Origin: Shinisaurus crocodilurus
Lineage: Eukaryota > Chordata > Lepidosauria > Squamata > Shinisauridae
NCBI GenBank assembly: GCA_021292165.1
Contig: CM037880.1
Coordinates: forward strand, 225,152,467-225,216,466
DNA: 64,000 nucleotides
Direction of reading: 5' to 3'
Part shown: positions 42,720-54,179 of the stretch, in pieces
Numbering within the stretch: the first letter of the stretch is position 1
Layout: every line of letters begins with the position of its first letter
The notes under the pieces: model-generated
Told to the model about the DNA's origin: nothing
The model's input: the letters and a program-made list of their open reading frames with translations, nothing else
Databases searched by the model: none
Position numbers and translations under genes: made by a program

Positions 42720-44636
42720 ACAGCTTGCCTCGTGCTGTGGATTCTGTTGCCGTGGCGGGGGAGGCCCAGCCCCTCCTCCGTTGCTTGACTCTGCAACATC
42801 AGCAGAGGGCCAGGCCGTGGCTGGTGGACTCTGAGACATCTGGAATCTCATGTCTGGGTGCTTTTGGGTGGGTTCTGGTCAGCGGTTGTGCCGGTGCCTC
42901 CCCCCTCCCCCCCCCCCCCGGCTGCTCCCCAAAGTTGTGCGGCTTCTGGATGAGCAGCCGCGTGCAGATCACGGATGTTTGCTTGACTCCCTCAGCGTTG
43001 ATCGTCTCTTCTAGTGGCAGAACCCGTTGAATTCTAGTTCTAGCCTTCAGAACTTGCCAGCCTCCTCTTCCTCCTCCCTCCCTCCCTCCCTCCCTCCCTC
43101 CCTCCCGCAGCTGAGTTGCCGGTTGGGGATCCGCTTCCCGAAACCTCACTCCGTGTGGCAGCCCTCGCCGTCCTGCAGCTGTATTCTTAAGGGGCGAGAA
43201 CATCCCCGGTCGACCCGCAGCGCATCCCATGTGGCCATCCAGCCCAGAGTTCGGCCGCTGGGCGCCCTCCCGCTCTTTTGGACTATTAACTCCTGCCCTC
43301 CCTCACCCTTAGCTATGTTGGCTGGGGCTGATGGGAGTTGTAGTCCAAGGCATCTGGAGAGTGCCAGCCCAGTGGTCCGCTCTGGCTGGCAGAGATTCTC
43401 CAGGGGACTCGGGCAGAGACGGGCCTCTCCCAGCGCCCACTGCCTGGACACCCTGAACAGGAGATGCCTGGAGCTGAACCGGGCGCCTCCTGCTGGCAAA
43501 GGCCCCCCACCCCCCGCCACTGAGGGAGTCCCCTCGGCAGGCAGAGATCCTTGAAGGCGCTTTCCTCGCTGGTGGGGAGGGTCGCTGTAGGTGGGGGGCG
43601 GTGCAGGGCTGTGGGAGGAAAGTGTATGGGGAGGGGGCTTCCTGAGACCTGGAAGGAGCAGTGGTGCGAGAGGAAGCCCGTCTGCCTGCTGGCTTCCTGC
43701 TCCTGGAGGCTTGCGTGGCCCCCGCAGAGCCAGCGGCTGCAGCCAGCGGAGGGGTCGTGCTGCCCTCCTCTTGTGCCAGGAGGGGGCGCTCTTGTTGCGC
43801 TGACGGGGGGGGGTGTTGCCCTTCCTGGTTTTGGGCAGGGCCAGAGCTGGTGTGTGTGTGTGTGTGTGTGTGTGGCTGGCAGCTCTGAGCAAGAGGCATT
43901 TCCGTGCCTTTGTGTGGTTGGCTCAGGAAGCGCCAGGCAGCTCCCTGGGGCTCATTCTTCCTGGATTGCTCACTACTTGGGGAACATGGGGGCGGGGGGG
44001 GGGCAGAGGAGAGGCTGTTCCAAGCGACAGAAAAACAACTGTGAGAGCTGGGGGGGGGGGCTGCTGCGCCTTGAGCAGAGGCCTGGGGGTGCAGCCTTGC
44101 GCAGTTGCCACAGGAAAAAGGAAAGGGGGGGGGGTCTGGCCTCTAAGACCCAAAGGGCTTAGGTGTATGTGGGGGGGGGCTTCCTTGCAGCAGCAGTGGG
44201 CTGCAGTTTGGGGGTGTGAGGTGAGATGTTCCTGAGTGTGCAAGCGGGCATAGCCCCCCCCCCCGCCCCTTTTATCTCAGAGTCCAGCCCCCACCTCTGG
44301 ATGCCTCTGTTTTGAAAGGTGTCCTGCCCCAACCCAGGAATATATGAGTGTACGTACGCGTCTGGGGGGGGGGATGTAGGGCCCATTTGTCCCTCCGTGG
44401 GGCAGACCAGCCCTGTTCCCTGGAAGGTGCAGCCTCCCACAAAAAGATCAAGCGGCCGGCCGCTGCTGGCTGCCCTTGGGCGGTGCCTGCTGTGGCTTTG
44501 AGCCTGCTTTTCATGTTGGAAATGAAAAGAGTTGTGTCTGAGGCAGTTTTTCCACAGGCCCGGAACTGCAAGGGGCCGGGGTAGCCACAGCCGCCGCCGC
44601 CTTAACCCTCCACGTGCTGCAGCTTTGTCCAATCTT
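42720..44636. other. Downstream of PARP10: simple repeats, no gene
   Basis: (CCCT)n at about 43072-43106, (GT)n at 43849-43872, many G or C runs, and a MITE remnant near 43318-43370 (GATGGGAGTTGTAGTCCAAG). Open frames are composition-driven. Confidence 0.5.
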
Positions 44637-44713
44637 CTTTAGAATTTCCTCCTTTTATCCCGGAAGACAATCTTACTCGGTCACGAGTGATCGCCTGATG
44701 ATGATGATGATGG
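44637..44713 (+). mobile_element. LINE 3' tail with (GAT)n end
   Basis: TTTAGAATTTCCTCC then GACAATCTTACTCGGTCACG and (GAT)n: third copy of the tail at 12.5 and 15.4 kb. Confidence 0.6.
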
Positions 44714-44853
44714 CGGCGGCTGCTGCTGCTGCGTGGGCCAAGGGAGGTGGCCCCGGCTGTGGTCCGGGAAGCTGCCTCCTGTGGCTCTTCCATCCTGGGT
44801 GCTGCCTGCTGGTCGCCCAGGCTGGGCTTGCTCGCCGGATCCATTCTGGGCAG

Positions 44854-45241
44854 CAAGGCTGTGGAGTCGGAGTCGAGGAGTCGGAGTCGGAGGAAATTTT
44901 GGGTACCTGGAGTCGGAGTCGGCAAACAATGCACCGACTCCGACTCCAACTCCTACTGAATTTAGATTGGAATTTTAAAAAAAGCAAGTTTAAATGTCCC
45001 AATTCACAAACAGTTATAATTAATGACTTCTGTTTTATAATAAATGCCCCTCCTGGATCCTCCCACTGCCCTATCTTCAGCAGCAGATCAGCACACAAAA
45101 AGGAGAAGGCAGCAGCTTCTGCCCAACTACCTCGCATATTAATTAATTAATTAGCATATTAATACAGAGGAGTCGGAGTCGGAAGTACAAAAAACTGAGG
45201 AGTCGGAGTCGGAACATTTATCTACCGACTCCACAGCCCTG
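44854..45241. mobile_element. hAT MITE with GGAGTC repeats and perfect 8-bp TSD
   Basis: Begins CAAGGCTGTGGAGTCGG and ends CCGACTCCACAGCCCTG. Flanked on both sides by CTGGGCAG. GGAGTCGGAGTC motifs line both ends around an AT-rich core, resembling the element at 13.5 kb in plan. Confidence 0.92.
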
Positions 45242-45559
45242 CTGGGCAGGGTTGCCTTCAGCCCCTCAAGGAATGGTGCCAGGCTCACTTCCCTCTTCCC
45301 CCAGAAGGCTGAAGGGTGACCCCAAGCCATGGTGCAGTAGAGCCTTCACGGGAGTTGCTGATGGGGCTTGAGCAAGAGCTGTGGCCAAGAGGGCCACAGA
45401 GAACCAGAGGTGGGGGAAGCTGGCAATGATTCAGGCTACACAGCTCGGAAGCCACCCCCGAAAGGGCCCTGCGTGTCTTGGAGAAAGTGGCGCCGGAACA
45501 GCGGCGGCTCTTGCCCCAGGGGAGGGAGAGGGCTTCAGGAGATGCTCCCTGCAATGGTT

Positions 45560-45770
45560 ACGTACCCTATCAGGCCAAGGAGAGCTTTCAAAGTCAAAAC
45601 CAGAACTTTGAATGGCGCCAGGAAACAAACTGTTAACAGATGCAAACACTGGGTAATTTGCTCCTACCAACCAACATCCAGCTGTGGAGAGAATGTGGCC
45701 TCTTTCCTACCAGTTGAAGTTTCTGGGTTACTTTCAAAATGGCCCCTGTAGAGCGCAATGCACCGCTCCG
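45560..45770 (-). mobile_element. Degenerate L2 fragment
   Basis: GGCCCCTGTAGAGCGCAATGC and AAAACCAGAACTTTGAATGG correspond to conserved L2 stretches (GCAGCCCCATGTAGAGTGCG, and AAAACCAGCACCTTGAATTC) in the copies at 35.7 and 3.0 kb. Confidence 0.65.
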
Positions 45771-46059
45771 ACCTGGAGGGCCCCAAGGCACGGACGACGG
45801 GAGCCACTGGGATTCTCATTCTCGTCCAAGTGCGGGGGGGGGGGGAAGGCCCTGGGGACCACTCTCCCCTCGGGGCAATCTTGGTCTGGCCCGCCCCTCA
45901 CAACTGACCTTTCTCCCAGCCAATCTGCTTGGCTCCTCCTGGGGTGAACTGCCCATTGGCTCCCACGAATGACAGATGACTCAACTGGTTTTGTCACATT
46001 TTACGCTTATTTTCTCTTGGTGTTTTTATTAGAAGGCAAAGGAATGCCCCTTTTTAAAA

Positions 46060-46905
46060 AGTTTCTGTGGAGAAAGCCAACCTAAGCCCCCTGCCTGACA
46101 CACACACACTCACCAAGGAGGGGGGAAGGAGACGGGGGGGGGGGGGAGAGACAACCAGTCTCCACAGATGCCAAAGGGGACAAACAACATCTGCATAGAA
46201 TCACCCTAGGGGGGAAGGCAGGAAGCATCCCCAGGTTTGTCAATGCTCTCGCATATCAGCCCCATCTACATAAGACTTGAATACCTCTCCAGGGCAGACG
46301 CTTCGGCACCCTTAAGAAATGGCCACTCAACACCATAGGATGGGACCATTAAGCAAGTGGCTTCAAAGGGACCCCATCCCACGGGGGGGGGGGGGGGAGG
46401 GCGTCACCCCACCTGACCCAAAAGGCCGCCCCTCAGGGAGGGTGTCAACCCACCTGATCACGGAGGGAGGGGCTACCTGAAACACCAAGGTATAAAACAC
46501 CCTGCATAAGGGAACTTTTCTCTGGACCTGATCAGCAATCTTGCCCATGCCTGGGGTAAGGGAACAAAGGATCAGCAAACCAAGCTGAAATCACTCACAA
46601 GCCGCTTGGGTAGACCGGGCCTCCGCCGGGAACCCAGCTAGCAGCGTGCGGTTGATCGGGCCTCTGCCGGGACCTGAGCTAAACTAAGTAGCGGAGAGCC
46701 CTGCAATCACGTCCTTCTTGAGGCTTTTGCTTGCTACTTTGTACCGTACTGATAAGCTGTATTGCTGGCGTGGGTCTGAGTTTGTGAAGGTAATTCTGTA
46801 AATAAACTTGTTTTCTAAAAGATACTTTTGTGGCTATAAGTTATCCCTTTGTTCTGGGCTAAGGCGAGGCGCTGGGGACCTCGGAGAAGGCCCGCCCCAG
46901 CACCC
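46060..46905 (+). mobile_element. LTR-like element (candidate solo LTR)
   Basis: LTR order: AAGGTATAAAACACC (TATA, 46488) and then GTAAATAAACTTG (poly(A) signal, 46797), with GC-rich sequence up to CCCGCCCCAGCA. The 5' border and target duplication are not fixed. Confidence 0.45.
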
Positions 46906-47245
46906 GCTACCCCCTTAGCATTGAACCCGCGCAGAAGACCAGGTTGTCGGTCTTCCACTGTTTCAAATCCCAGCGAGGCTTTCCGCACCTCATGACCTCC
47001 GCCCATTCCACAACCCTTGTGCTTTTATGCTGATGGCCTTTCACTTGGGCCCTTGCCTGCTCCCTGGTCAGCCTGGGGCCCCCTCTGCATCCTGATTTCT
47101 CCTCTGGAAAGCAGTGGGTGGCGCTCTTGCCGGCCCCAGGACACAGCACCCTGCCCAAGGGTGGTGGGTGCGCACATGCACAGTTCTCCATTTTGTGCAG
47201 CCAGGGATCAGGGGAGAAGGACCTTTTTTTGACCCTCCAGGTAAT

Positions 47246-47335
47246 GTTTGAACTCCAGCTCCCATCAGCCCGGATGGCCAGTGCCTGGGGTGATGGAAGT
47301 TGTAGTCCAGCAACATCTGGAGGGCCACAGCTGTG
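47246..47335. repeat. MITE remnant
   Basis: GAACTCCAGCTCCCATCAGC pairs imperfectly with GATGGAAGTTGTAGTCCAGC. Confidence 0.55.
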
Positions 47336-47749
47336 CCCCTGCAGCAGCATCCCTGATTGGGGGCCATCCAGCCTCCTGCTTAAATCCGGCTAGCGACTGA
47401 TGTTCCTTAGAGGCGGCCTGTTGGGGGGGGGGCTGCCAAGCACTGCCTCGTGTTGGCCCTGCCCCCCAATCCCAAGGAGACACCCCCCCGTGGTTTTATG
47501 AGAGGGGAGAGCAATAAGTGGGGAGACCGGAAGGGCCTAGCCTGACCCCGCAAGTGTTTCAAAGTTGGTGGACTGCCCCTCACAGATTCAAGCAGGCTCT
47601 GCTTCCAAACACACTTGGAGCTCTCTTAGGCTGTGGCCACACTCTCTTCAGGTGGGTGCTGCCTTAACTACTTTCTGGTTCCTCCCAGGAAGCAGAACCC
47701 GTCCAGGCTGAACCCAGAAGCTCTTTCATATCGCGGAGTGAGTACAAGG

Positions 47750-49500
47750 CCAGCTGCATCTGGAGCTGGGCCCGTGAGGTGAGGTGAGGCCCGGCTGGCC
47801 GTGTGGGGGCTGCTGGCCCGGCCCAGAGCTGGCTTGGGGAGGGCGGCCGGCAGCGTCCAGCCTTTGGGGCTGAGCCTGCTCTTCTGCCCTGGCCAAGCAG
47901 CGGGCGGGCGGGCGGGCTGGAGGGAGCCGCGGCGAGGGCGCTCACGCTCGGGAGAAGGCCGCTGCTCATTGCGCCGCCGGGGCTCCCCCCCCTCCCACGC
48001 TCCCCGCACCTGCGGGCGCAGCCCGTTCATCGCTTCACCGGCGTAAGGTGGCCTGCAGCGGAAGACGGCGAGGGATGTTCCTCCGCGCGGCCGCTGCGCT
48101 CGCCTGCAGGGCGCTTGGGGGCCCGGCTGGGGGGGGGCTGTGCTGCTCCCGCTTGGCTTGTGCAGCAGCCCCCCCCCAGGCTGGCTCCGCCCCCCAGGCT
48201 CCTCCGCCGGGGCGGAGGACAGCAGAAGCCATCCTGGGCAGGTGCGGCTCGAGTTCCTGCGGCGCTGCCCCTCTGCTGCAAGCGTGTGTGGGGAGGGGGG
48301 AGTCGGTGTGCCGGGGGTCTGTCGAGCTGGGCTGGCTGCGCTGCCGCTTCCGGCGGGGGGGGGGGCTGTTTCTGAACTGGGAGCCAGCCAGGAAGGAGCG
48401 GAGGGGGGCGTATTTATTTATTAGTTATATTCCGCCTTCCAAGGTGGTGTAGATGCTCCTTCTCCTTTTATCCTCACAACAGCCCTGTGAGGTAGCTCAG
48501 GCCGAGAGCCGGTGGATGGCCCAAAGTCCCCCAGTGAGCTTCATGGCCAAGAGGGGACAAGAACCCGGGTCTCCCCAGTCCAGCACTCTAACCACTACAC
48601 CGCTCTGCCCTCCAGAGGCACCAATCAACCCTTTGGTGGCGCTGCCTGCCCTTGGCCTCGGGGCTGCTGAGGCGGCTTCTTCGCGGGGGCCGGCGGGCGG
48701 GGGCTTTCCTGGATATCTCCCCCCCCCCCCGCAGCCGCACTGCCGCTTGGGAGTCTTCGCCACGCTTTAGGAAGCAGCGCTAATTGTGTGGGCAGAGCAG
48801 GCTTTTGCCCCCGCCCAGGTGAGACACCTCCCCCCTGCCCCCGCTGGCTGCTCTGCAGAATCCCCGGCGCTGTTGGGGTTCGGTGCGGCGCCAATGTGTC
48901 CTCAGACGCCCTGGGCGCCCGGCGGGGGGGCGGCCCCTCCCCTGCTGCTGCTGCTGCTAGAGAGCTCGGCGGGGTCCAGACTAGCGCCGCCCCCCATGCC
49001 CCCGGGCGGCCTCTCCGCCCCCCCAGCAGCCCCCCCCCCAGCAGCGAGCGCCCGTCCTCCCTGCCCGCTCCAGCCCCCTCCCCGAGCCCCGGAGCGCCAG
49101 CGCCCCTTTTCCACCCTGAGGGAAGTTGGCACCAGTGCAGGATCCGCCCCCCCCCCTCTGTCCCGATTCGTGCTCCAGCTCTGCCCGATGGGCGAACGGC
49201 CTGCTCAGCACGCCCGCCTGCCCGGGCTGCTGAGGAAGCTTCGGCCCCGCTCTGGCAGGCCCGGCCTGGCCTGGCCTGGCTCGGCTCTGCCGCCGAGGAG
49301 GCCTGCTTCCCTCGCCATTGGCTGGGGCCCGGCAAGAATGGCAGGTCAAGACAGCTGGAGGGCTACCGGTTGCCCGCCCAGCCGCGGAGCGAGAACCGAG
49401 TGCCGGGGCGTTTCCTGGGCAGCCCCGCTTTCGGGTGTGGGGCGGGGTGGAGTGGCAGAATGTCCAAATGCGCGCCGAAGCGGCTTGGGCGTGGGGCGGC
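47750..49500. promoter_or_regulatory. CpG island downstream of PARP10
   Basis: CG- and GC-rich, interrupted by a minus-strand tRNA-SINE at 48412-48620. Possibly the promoter of the gene whose candidate first exon is at 50670. Several long frames on both strands match nothing. Confidence 0.5.
48412..48620 (-). mobile_element. tRNA-derived SINE
   Basis: CTCACAACAGCCCTGTGAGG, AGAACCCGGGTCTCCCC and CACTCTAACCACTACACC, the last being the reversed tRNA-like A box. Tail ATTTATTTATT at the left. Confidence 0.85.
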
Positions 49501-49979
49501 AGGGTGGGGGGCAGGCAGGAGGAGGTCCAGTCAGGGAGAAGGGTTGAGATGAGCCTTCCCGCTGGCATGCTGGCTTTCTACTTGCAGGGAGGTCTTGCTT
49601 TCCCAGGGAGAAAGCATTCGAATCGGCATCTGCCGGTCACTCTGGAGTGAGGCCATCCCACAAAAGCAGCACCCTTGATTCTGCAGCAGGCAAGAAGTGC
49701 CCCCCCTCCCCCGCTGGTCCTGATGAAGGTCTTGTCCAGACGTGGATCATGGGATCTTCATCAGGACAGTGCTTGTCCCCCTCTTTTTGCAAAGGCAGAA
49801 TTCTGTGTCCGGACAAACCCCAGCCAGGCCGCTCCCTCCGTTCTCAGAAACGTGTGTTCTTGATGGTTTTAAATCAATCTAGAGGCAGTTAAAAAGGGAG
49901 AACGAGAAGGAGGCAAGTGTGCTCAGAGAGAAATCCCAGGCCACGGCAGGCACCGAGCAGCAGCGCCGCAAGCAGGAAT

Positions 49980-50085
49980 AGCAGTGCAGCCCTGTACGTG
50001 GCACGTCTGCTTAGAAGTAAGCCGGATTAAGTTTAGTGGGACTTATTCCCAGGTGAGTGTGTACAGTACAGGACTGTGACACCCC
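49980..50085. repeat. MITE-like repeat
   Basis: GCAGCCCTGTACGTG at the left against GTACAGTACAGGACTGTG at the right, with TTAGTGGGACTTATTCCCAG inside. Related to the foldback at 1211-1295. Confidence 0.5.
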
Positions 50086-50354
50086 CAACCCCTTTCTCTG
50101 CAGGACTCCCCACTGGGGGCAGGGCAGGGGGCGGAGGCTGGCTCTGGCGTGGACAGGAGCTCCCTGCAGCGGCTGGTGGCAATGACACACCACGCGTGGT
50201 GTGTCTATTTAAATAGCGCCTGTGGGTGAGGTGGCAGCGCAGTGGGGCCAAAGGCCCACTTCCCTGCTGCCTGAGACCCCTTTTCATGGACAGCACAACA
50301 CGGTCCTGCTCAAACAGATGTTCTCCACCCCACGCTGGCAGGGAGGGCAGGAGA

Positions 50355-50371
50355 GAGAGAGAGAGAGAGAA
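50355..50371 (+). repeat. (GA)n microsatellite
   Basis: Eight or so GA units. A (CTCG)n tract is nearby at about 50621-50640. Confidence 0.85.
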
Positions 50372-50669
50372 GGGGGCTTTCTGCCCCTTGCCCACGCCAG
50401 CACTCCTGCTCCCCCTGGGGCAGGCATGGCCCCCACTGCTGGGCCGTACCCACTGAGGGTTAAGGGCCCTGCCTGGCCTGCCTGGCTGACTCACGGGGCG
50501 CGGCCTGGCTGTGGGGAGGAGGAGGAGGGGCTGTGCACATCTGGAAGCCATCTGGGCCAGCGGACAGGCCGGCGAGGGTTAACGGGGCCGGTCCGCCGCC
50601 CTCCTTCCTTCCTTCCCTCCCTCGCTCGCTCGCTCGCTCGGTGGCGTGGCACAGTGCGGCTGGCTGAGC

Positions 50670-50816
50670 ATGGCCTCCCTGAGCCCGTGGGCATCGAGTG
50701 ACCCTGCCTGGCTCCACATTGCCTGGGTCGCTGGCCTGGTGCTGGGCTCCCTGGGTGTCTGGGCTCTCTTCCTGCTCTGCTCGCTGCGCGGACCCCACCC
50801 CCCAGTCTCTGGGCAG
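50670..50816 (+). CDS. Candidate first coding exon with N-terminal membrane anchor
   Basis: ATG at 50670 opens 49 codons ending at CAG/GTAGGT, phase 0. Residues 14-37 (WLHIAWVAGLVLGSLGVWAL onward) are a hydrophobic segment followed by LLCSLRG, the plan of a type III single-pass membrane protein. A CpG island lies 1-3 kb upstream. Possible identities: a LIME1/LAT-type adaptor, or an alternative first exon of plectin, the mammalian neighbour of PARP10 whose 1b isoform has a membrane-targeting start and a phase 0 donor. Neither is proved. The exon itself is only plausible. Confidence 0.35.
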
Positions 50817-52755
50817 GTAGGTGTGTGTGGGGGGGAGGCCCACTGCCTCTGCCTGCACAGCCCCCGCAGGAGCAAGCCAGGCCTCTTCTGCTGGAGGATG
50901 TGGGTGGGAGCGGGGGGGGGGGGGGGCTATTGCACTCCCTGCCCTCCTGCTGGGGGTGGTGGTGGAGGGTTGCTGATGGAGTGGGGGGAGGCGCCCTGCC
51001 TTGAGGGCAGGCGCTGGGCAGGTTGGCCCTTTGGCCCCTCCTTCCTGCCTGGGGTCTTCTTGCAGCTGGGGGGGGGGAGGTACACTTGAAACTGATTGGA
51101 GTGGGTGGTGGGCATTTCTGGGAAACTGATCCCTGGGGCAGGCTCACCGTGCCCTGCCATGTGCTGGCAGCCAGGCTTCCCAGTGTGGATTCAGCTGGGG
51201 GCACGGCTCCCCTCCCCCCTCCAGGTCCGAGGGGCAGTTCGAAGCATGAACCCCCGCCCGCCCGCCCACTCCCCAGGCATGTAAGGCCATCATCACCCAT
51301 TGCAGAGGGACTTGGCCAGGGCCTCCCAGTGAGAGGAAGCTCCCCCTCACTGGAGCACGTGCTCCCTGCCTCCCTCCCTCCCTCCCACAGTATCCCAGCG
51401 AGTGGTAGCGATCTTCCTATTCCCATGACCTCCTGACTGATGCCAAGATGGCCCCATCAAGGACCAGGGAGGCCCCCAACCTCAGCAGATGCAGGCTGTG
51501 TGTGTGTGTGTGTGGGGGGGGGGATAGGACAGCCAGGTGAAGAGGCAGCCCTAAAATGGGGGGGCGGGGAGGGGGCGGGAGGCAAAATGCTTGGCCAGCT
51601 ACCTTTCCTTGTTCTGGGTATTCCTCCTGCCTCTCTTGGCCTGGCTGGGCTGGGGACCTCGGAAGTCAAGAAAGCCTGGACCCCCCACCCCACAAGAACA
51701 GGAGGCGACTCGAAAGGGGGATGCTTCATCTGGTCCCTCTGACAGACCTTCAGGCCTCTGGGACAGCCCCCCCTCCCCAGCTGAGCTGATGGGGGCCCCC
51801 AGAACGGCAGACAAGGGTGCGAGTGTGCGCGCACACCGATAAATGACACCCACGGGGGTCTGGGCTAAGCAAGGGGTCTTCTGTCCGTCTCTGCCTGGAG
51901 GGTGGAATGTGTGGGCCCAGGGGCTCCCCAGATGCCCGGACCTCCATCCTCCTGGCCCAGTGGCCCCTCTCTGGCTCCCCCAGATGGAGTGATGGGTCAG
52001 CCAAGAAGCCACATCCGGGCAGCTGGCCAGGGTGAGGAGCCTGGCCTCCCAGTGAGACGCCCCTGCGTGGCTCTTCCCAGCCAGGCCGTCAGAAGGCCGG
52101 GTGGGGCCCCGTCTCCCCCTGCATGCTTGAGAGTGGCGTGGAGATGCTCCTTGGGCTGTGCCGGCCTTGTGCCCGAGAGAGAGAGGGGTCTGGGGGTGCT
52201 GATGCAGGCTGGCGATTCTGGTCCCGCCCGTCTCCCCGAGCCCAGCGATGCTGATCCTGCCCTTCCTCAGCAACGCTCCCAGGGCAGTTCTGGATCAGAG
52301 ACCGGGGTGCTGCTGACAGAACCAGGCAGAGCTGCTTGACCTGGAGGGATACCGTCCAGAGGGGCACCCTCGTGGTCCCATTTTGAAGGCAAACCTTTCG
52401 GGGGGGCAGGCGGGGGGGAGCTGCCTTCTCGTGGCACGTTGCTCTGCCGGCTGCAGCTTGCTCTCCCAGGTGGCCCATCTTCTTCGCCATCACAGGGGCC
52501 GTTCCTGTTCTCGCTATTCCCGTTAGCTGTTACTGCTGAACCAAACAGGGTACCGAAGAGCGATCATGAGAACAAAGCAAAGAGGCCCAGCCGGTAGTGC
52601 TCACATGCACACATGTGCACGAGCCTCCTTAAAGGCTGGCAGGGGGGCGCCACACCTTCCTGGGTGGGTGGGGGGCTTCCAGCCTGGCCAGCTGCTTTGC
52701 CCTCCGCGTGCCGCACCGCAGCTCCCTGCCCCTCTGTGTTCCTTCTTCCTTCTAG

Positions 52756-52796
52756 GAGAGCAGCCGGGCGCAGCCAAGTCTCAGGCCCCCTCGGAG
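52756..52796 (+). CDS. Possible small exon
   Basis: 41 nt between a TTCTTCCTTCTAG acceptor and a GAG/GTAAGA donor. Good splice sites, but its length breaks the phase between the candidate exons at 50670 and 53547, so it may be an alternative exon or chance. Confidence 0.2.
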
Positions 52797-52898
52797 GTAA
52801 GATGGGCGTGTCCGTGCTGTGCAGCCCTCCTCTTTCTGGCAGCTCCCTGCTGGGGCCGCTCTTACTGCCTGGGCCACCGTAGGGCCCTTCGTCCCACC

Positions 52899-53063
52899 CA
52901 GGGCCGGTGCTACCATTAGGCCAACTAGGCAGCCGCCTAGGGCGCAGGGCTAAAGGGGGCGCCAGAAACGCCTTGAAAACAAAATACAGCACTCTCAAGT
53001 GGGAAGGGGGGCGCTAAATATCTGATCTTGCCTAGGGCACCAAACTGCCTTGCACCGGTCCTG
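52899..53063. mobile_element. hAT MITE with perfect 8-bp TSD
   Basis: Begins CAGGGCCGGTGCTACC and ends GCACCGGTCCTG; flanked by GTCCCACC on both sides. The right end of the same family is at 17344-17412. Confidence 0.9.
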
Positions 53064-53546
53064 GTCCCACCCCACCACTCCTCCTCGGCCTGTCTGCCCA
53101 GTGTCCTCCCCTGCTTGCCACGCAGCACAGGGTTCCCTTCCTCTGCCTGTGGCCCCCGTAGAGCCCAGGCCTTTGGCCGTGGGGGCCGCAGCTCGTGTGG
53201 ACCTCCTGCCCATGCCAGCCAGCCAGGCAGGAAGCGGTCAAAGCCCCCATTGTCTGGGCACTCGACGAGGAGAGTCGATTCTTCCCACAGACGCCGCCGT
53301 GAGCACAGAAGGCTCTTGGTTGGGGGGGGAGGGGGGGAGAGCCACCCGCCACCCGCCACCCGCCACCCGAGACTGGCACGCTGCCACCCGGGTGCACTTC
53401 CAGCCTCTCCCACCTGGGGGCACTGCAGGGCAGATGGGGGGAGTCTCCGGGATGGAGGGCAAGGAAGCTAGGGAGGGGCGTGGGGGCGTGTTGCCATGTG
53501 CCCCGTGTCGCTTGCAGCCCACAGGCCTCTTCATTTGCCTCCCCAG

Positions 53547-53639
53547 AAGCGACGGAAGAAGACTACAAAAGCGAAGCCGCCACCCAGCCAGAGGGACCAG
53601 GCTCTGCTCTCTGCCCCCCTGGCAGCCACAAAGCGGCAG
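53547..53639 (+). CDS. Possible basic exon
   Basis: 93 nt between TTGCCTCCCCAG and CAG/GTACAG, phase 0 on both sides, so it could follow the exon at 50670 directly. It reads KRRKKTTKAKPPPSQRD, a basic stretch of the kind found just inside the membrane in adaptor proteins. No family match is claimed. Confidence 0.3.
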
Positions 53640-54055
53640 GTACAGAGGGAGGGAGGGAGGGCTCTGGCCGGAGGGTACTGAGTCCAGCTGAAAGCTCAGC
53701 TCTGTGGTTGCGGCTGGTGGTTGCCTGCCACGGATGCTCCGGCCCGGCTCGGCCGGGAGGGAGCTTGTGGCAGGCGGGGGAGTGCACCAAGGCAACCCCC
53801 TGCTCCCTGCCGTCCCACGGGCTCAGCGTCGCGCACTCTGTGCTCTCCTGGCACCTGCCAAGGGAGGCTCTTTCGGCAGAACTCGGGCCGCCTCCGAGGG
53901 CCCTCTGGGGGCACCTCTGGGCCCCTGCTGCCACTGCATCGAGGTGTCGCCCCCCCCCTCGCTGCTGCCACTGCAGTGCTGGTCCTACTGAGGTGTGGAA
54001 TGCCCCCTTGCCCCGCCGTCGGTTTGTCCTCTTCTCCCGAGGAGGCTGAATCCCC

Positions 54056-54178
54056 GCGATGGCTGGACAGCCATCTGTCGGGGATGCTTTGACCTGCATT
54101 CCTGCATTGAGCCGGGGGTTGGACTCGATGGCCTGGTAGGCCCCTTCTAACTCTACTTTTCTATGATTCGATGATGAT
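54056..54178 (+). mobile_element. CR1 LINE 3' end
   Basis: GCTGGACAGCCATCTGTCGG to TTTTCTATGATTCGATGATG; heavily 5'-truncated CR1. Confidence 0.85.
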
Positions 54179-54179
54179 A

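Noticed and set aside
48786..49552. Two overlapping frames of about 254 codons in the fourth CpG island
   Set aside because: Composition-driven, overlapping in two frames, low complexity.
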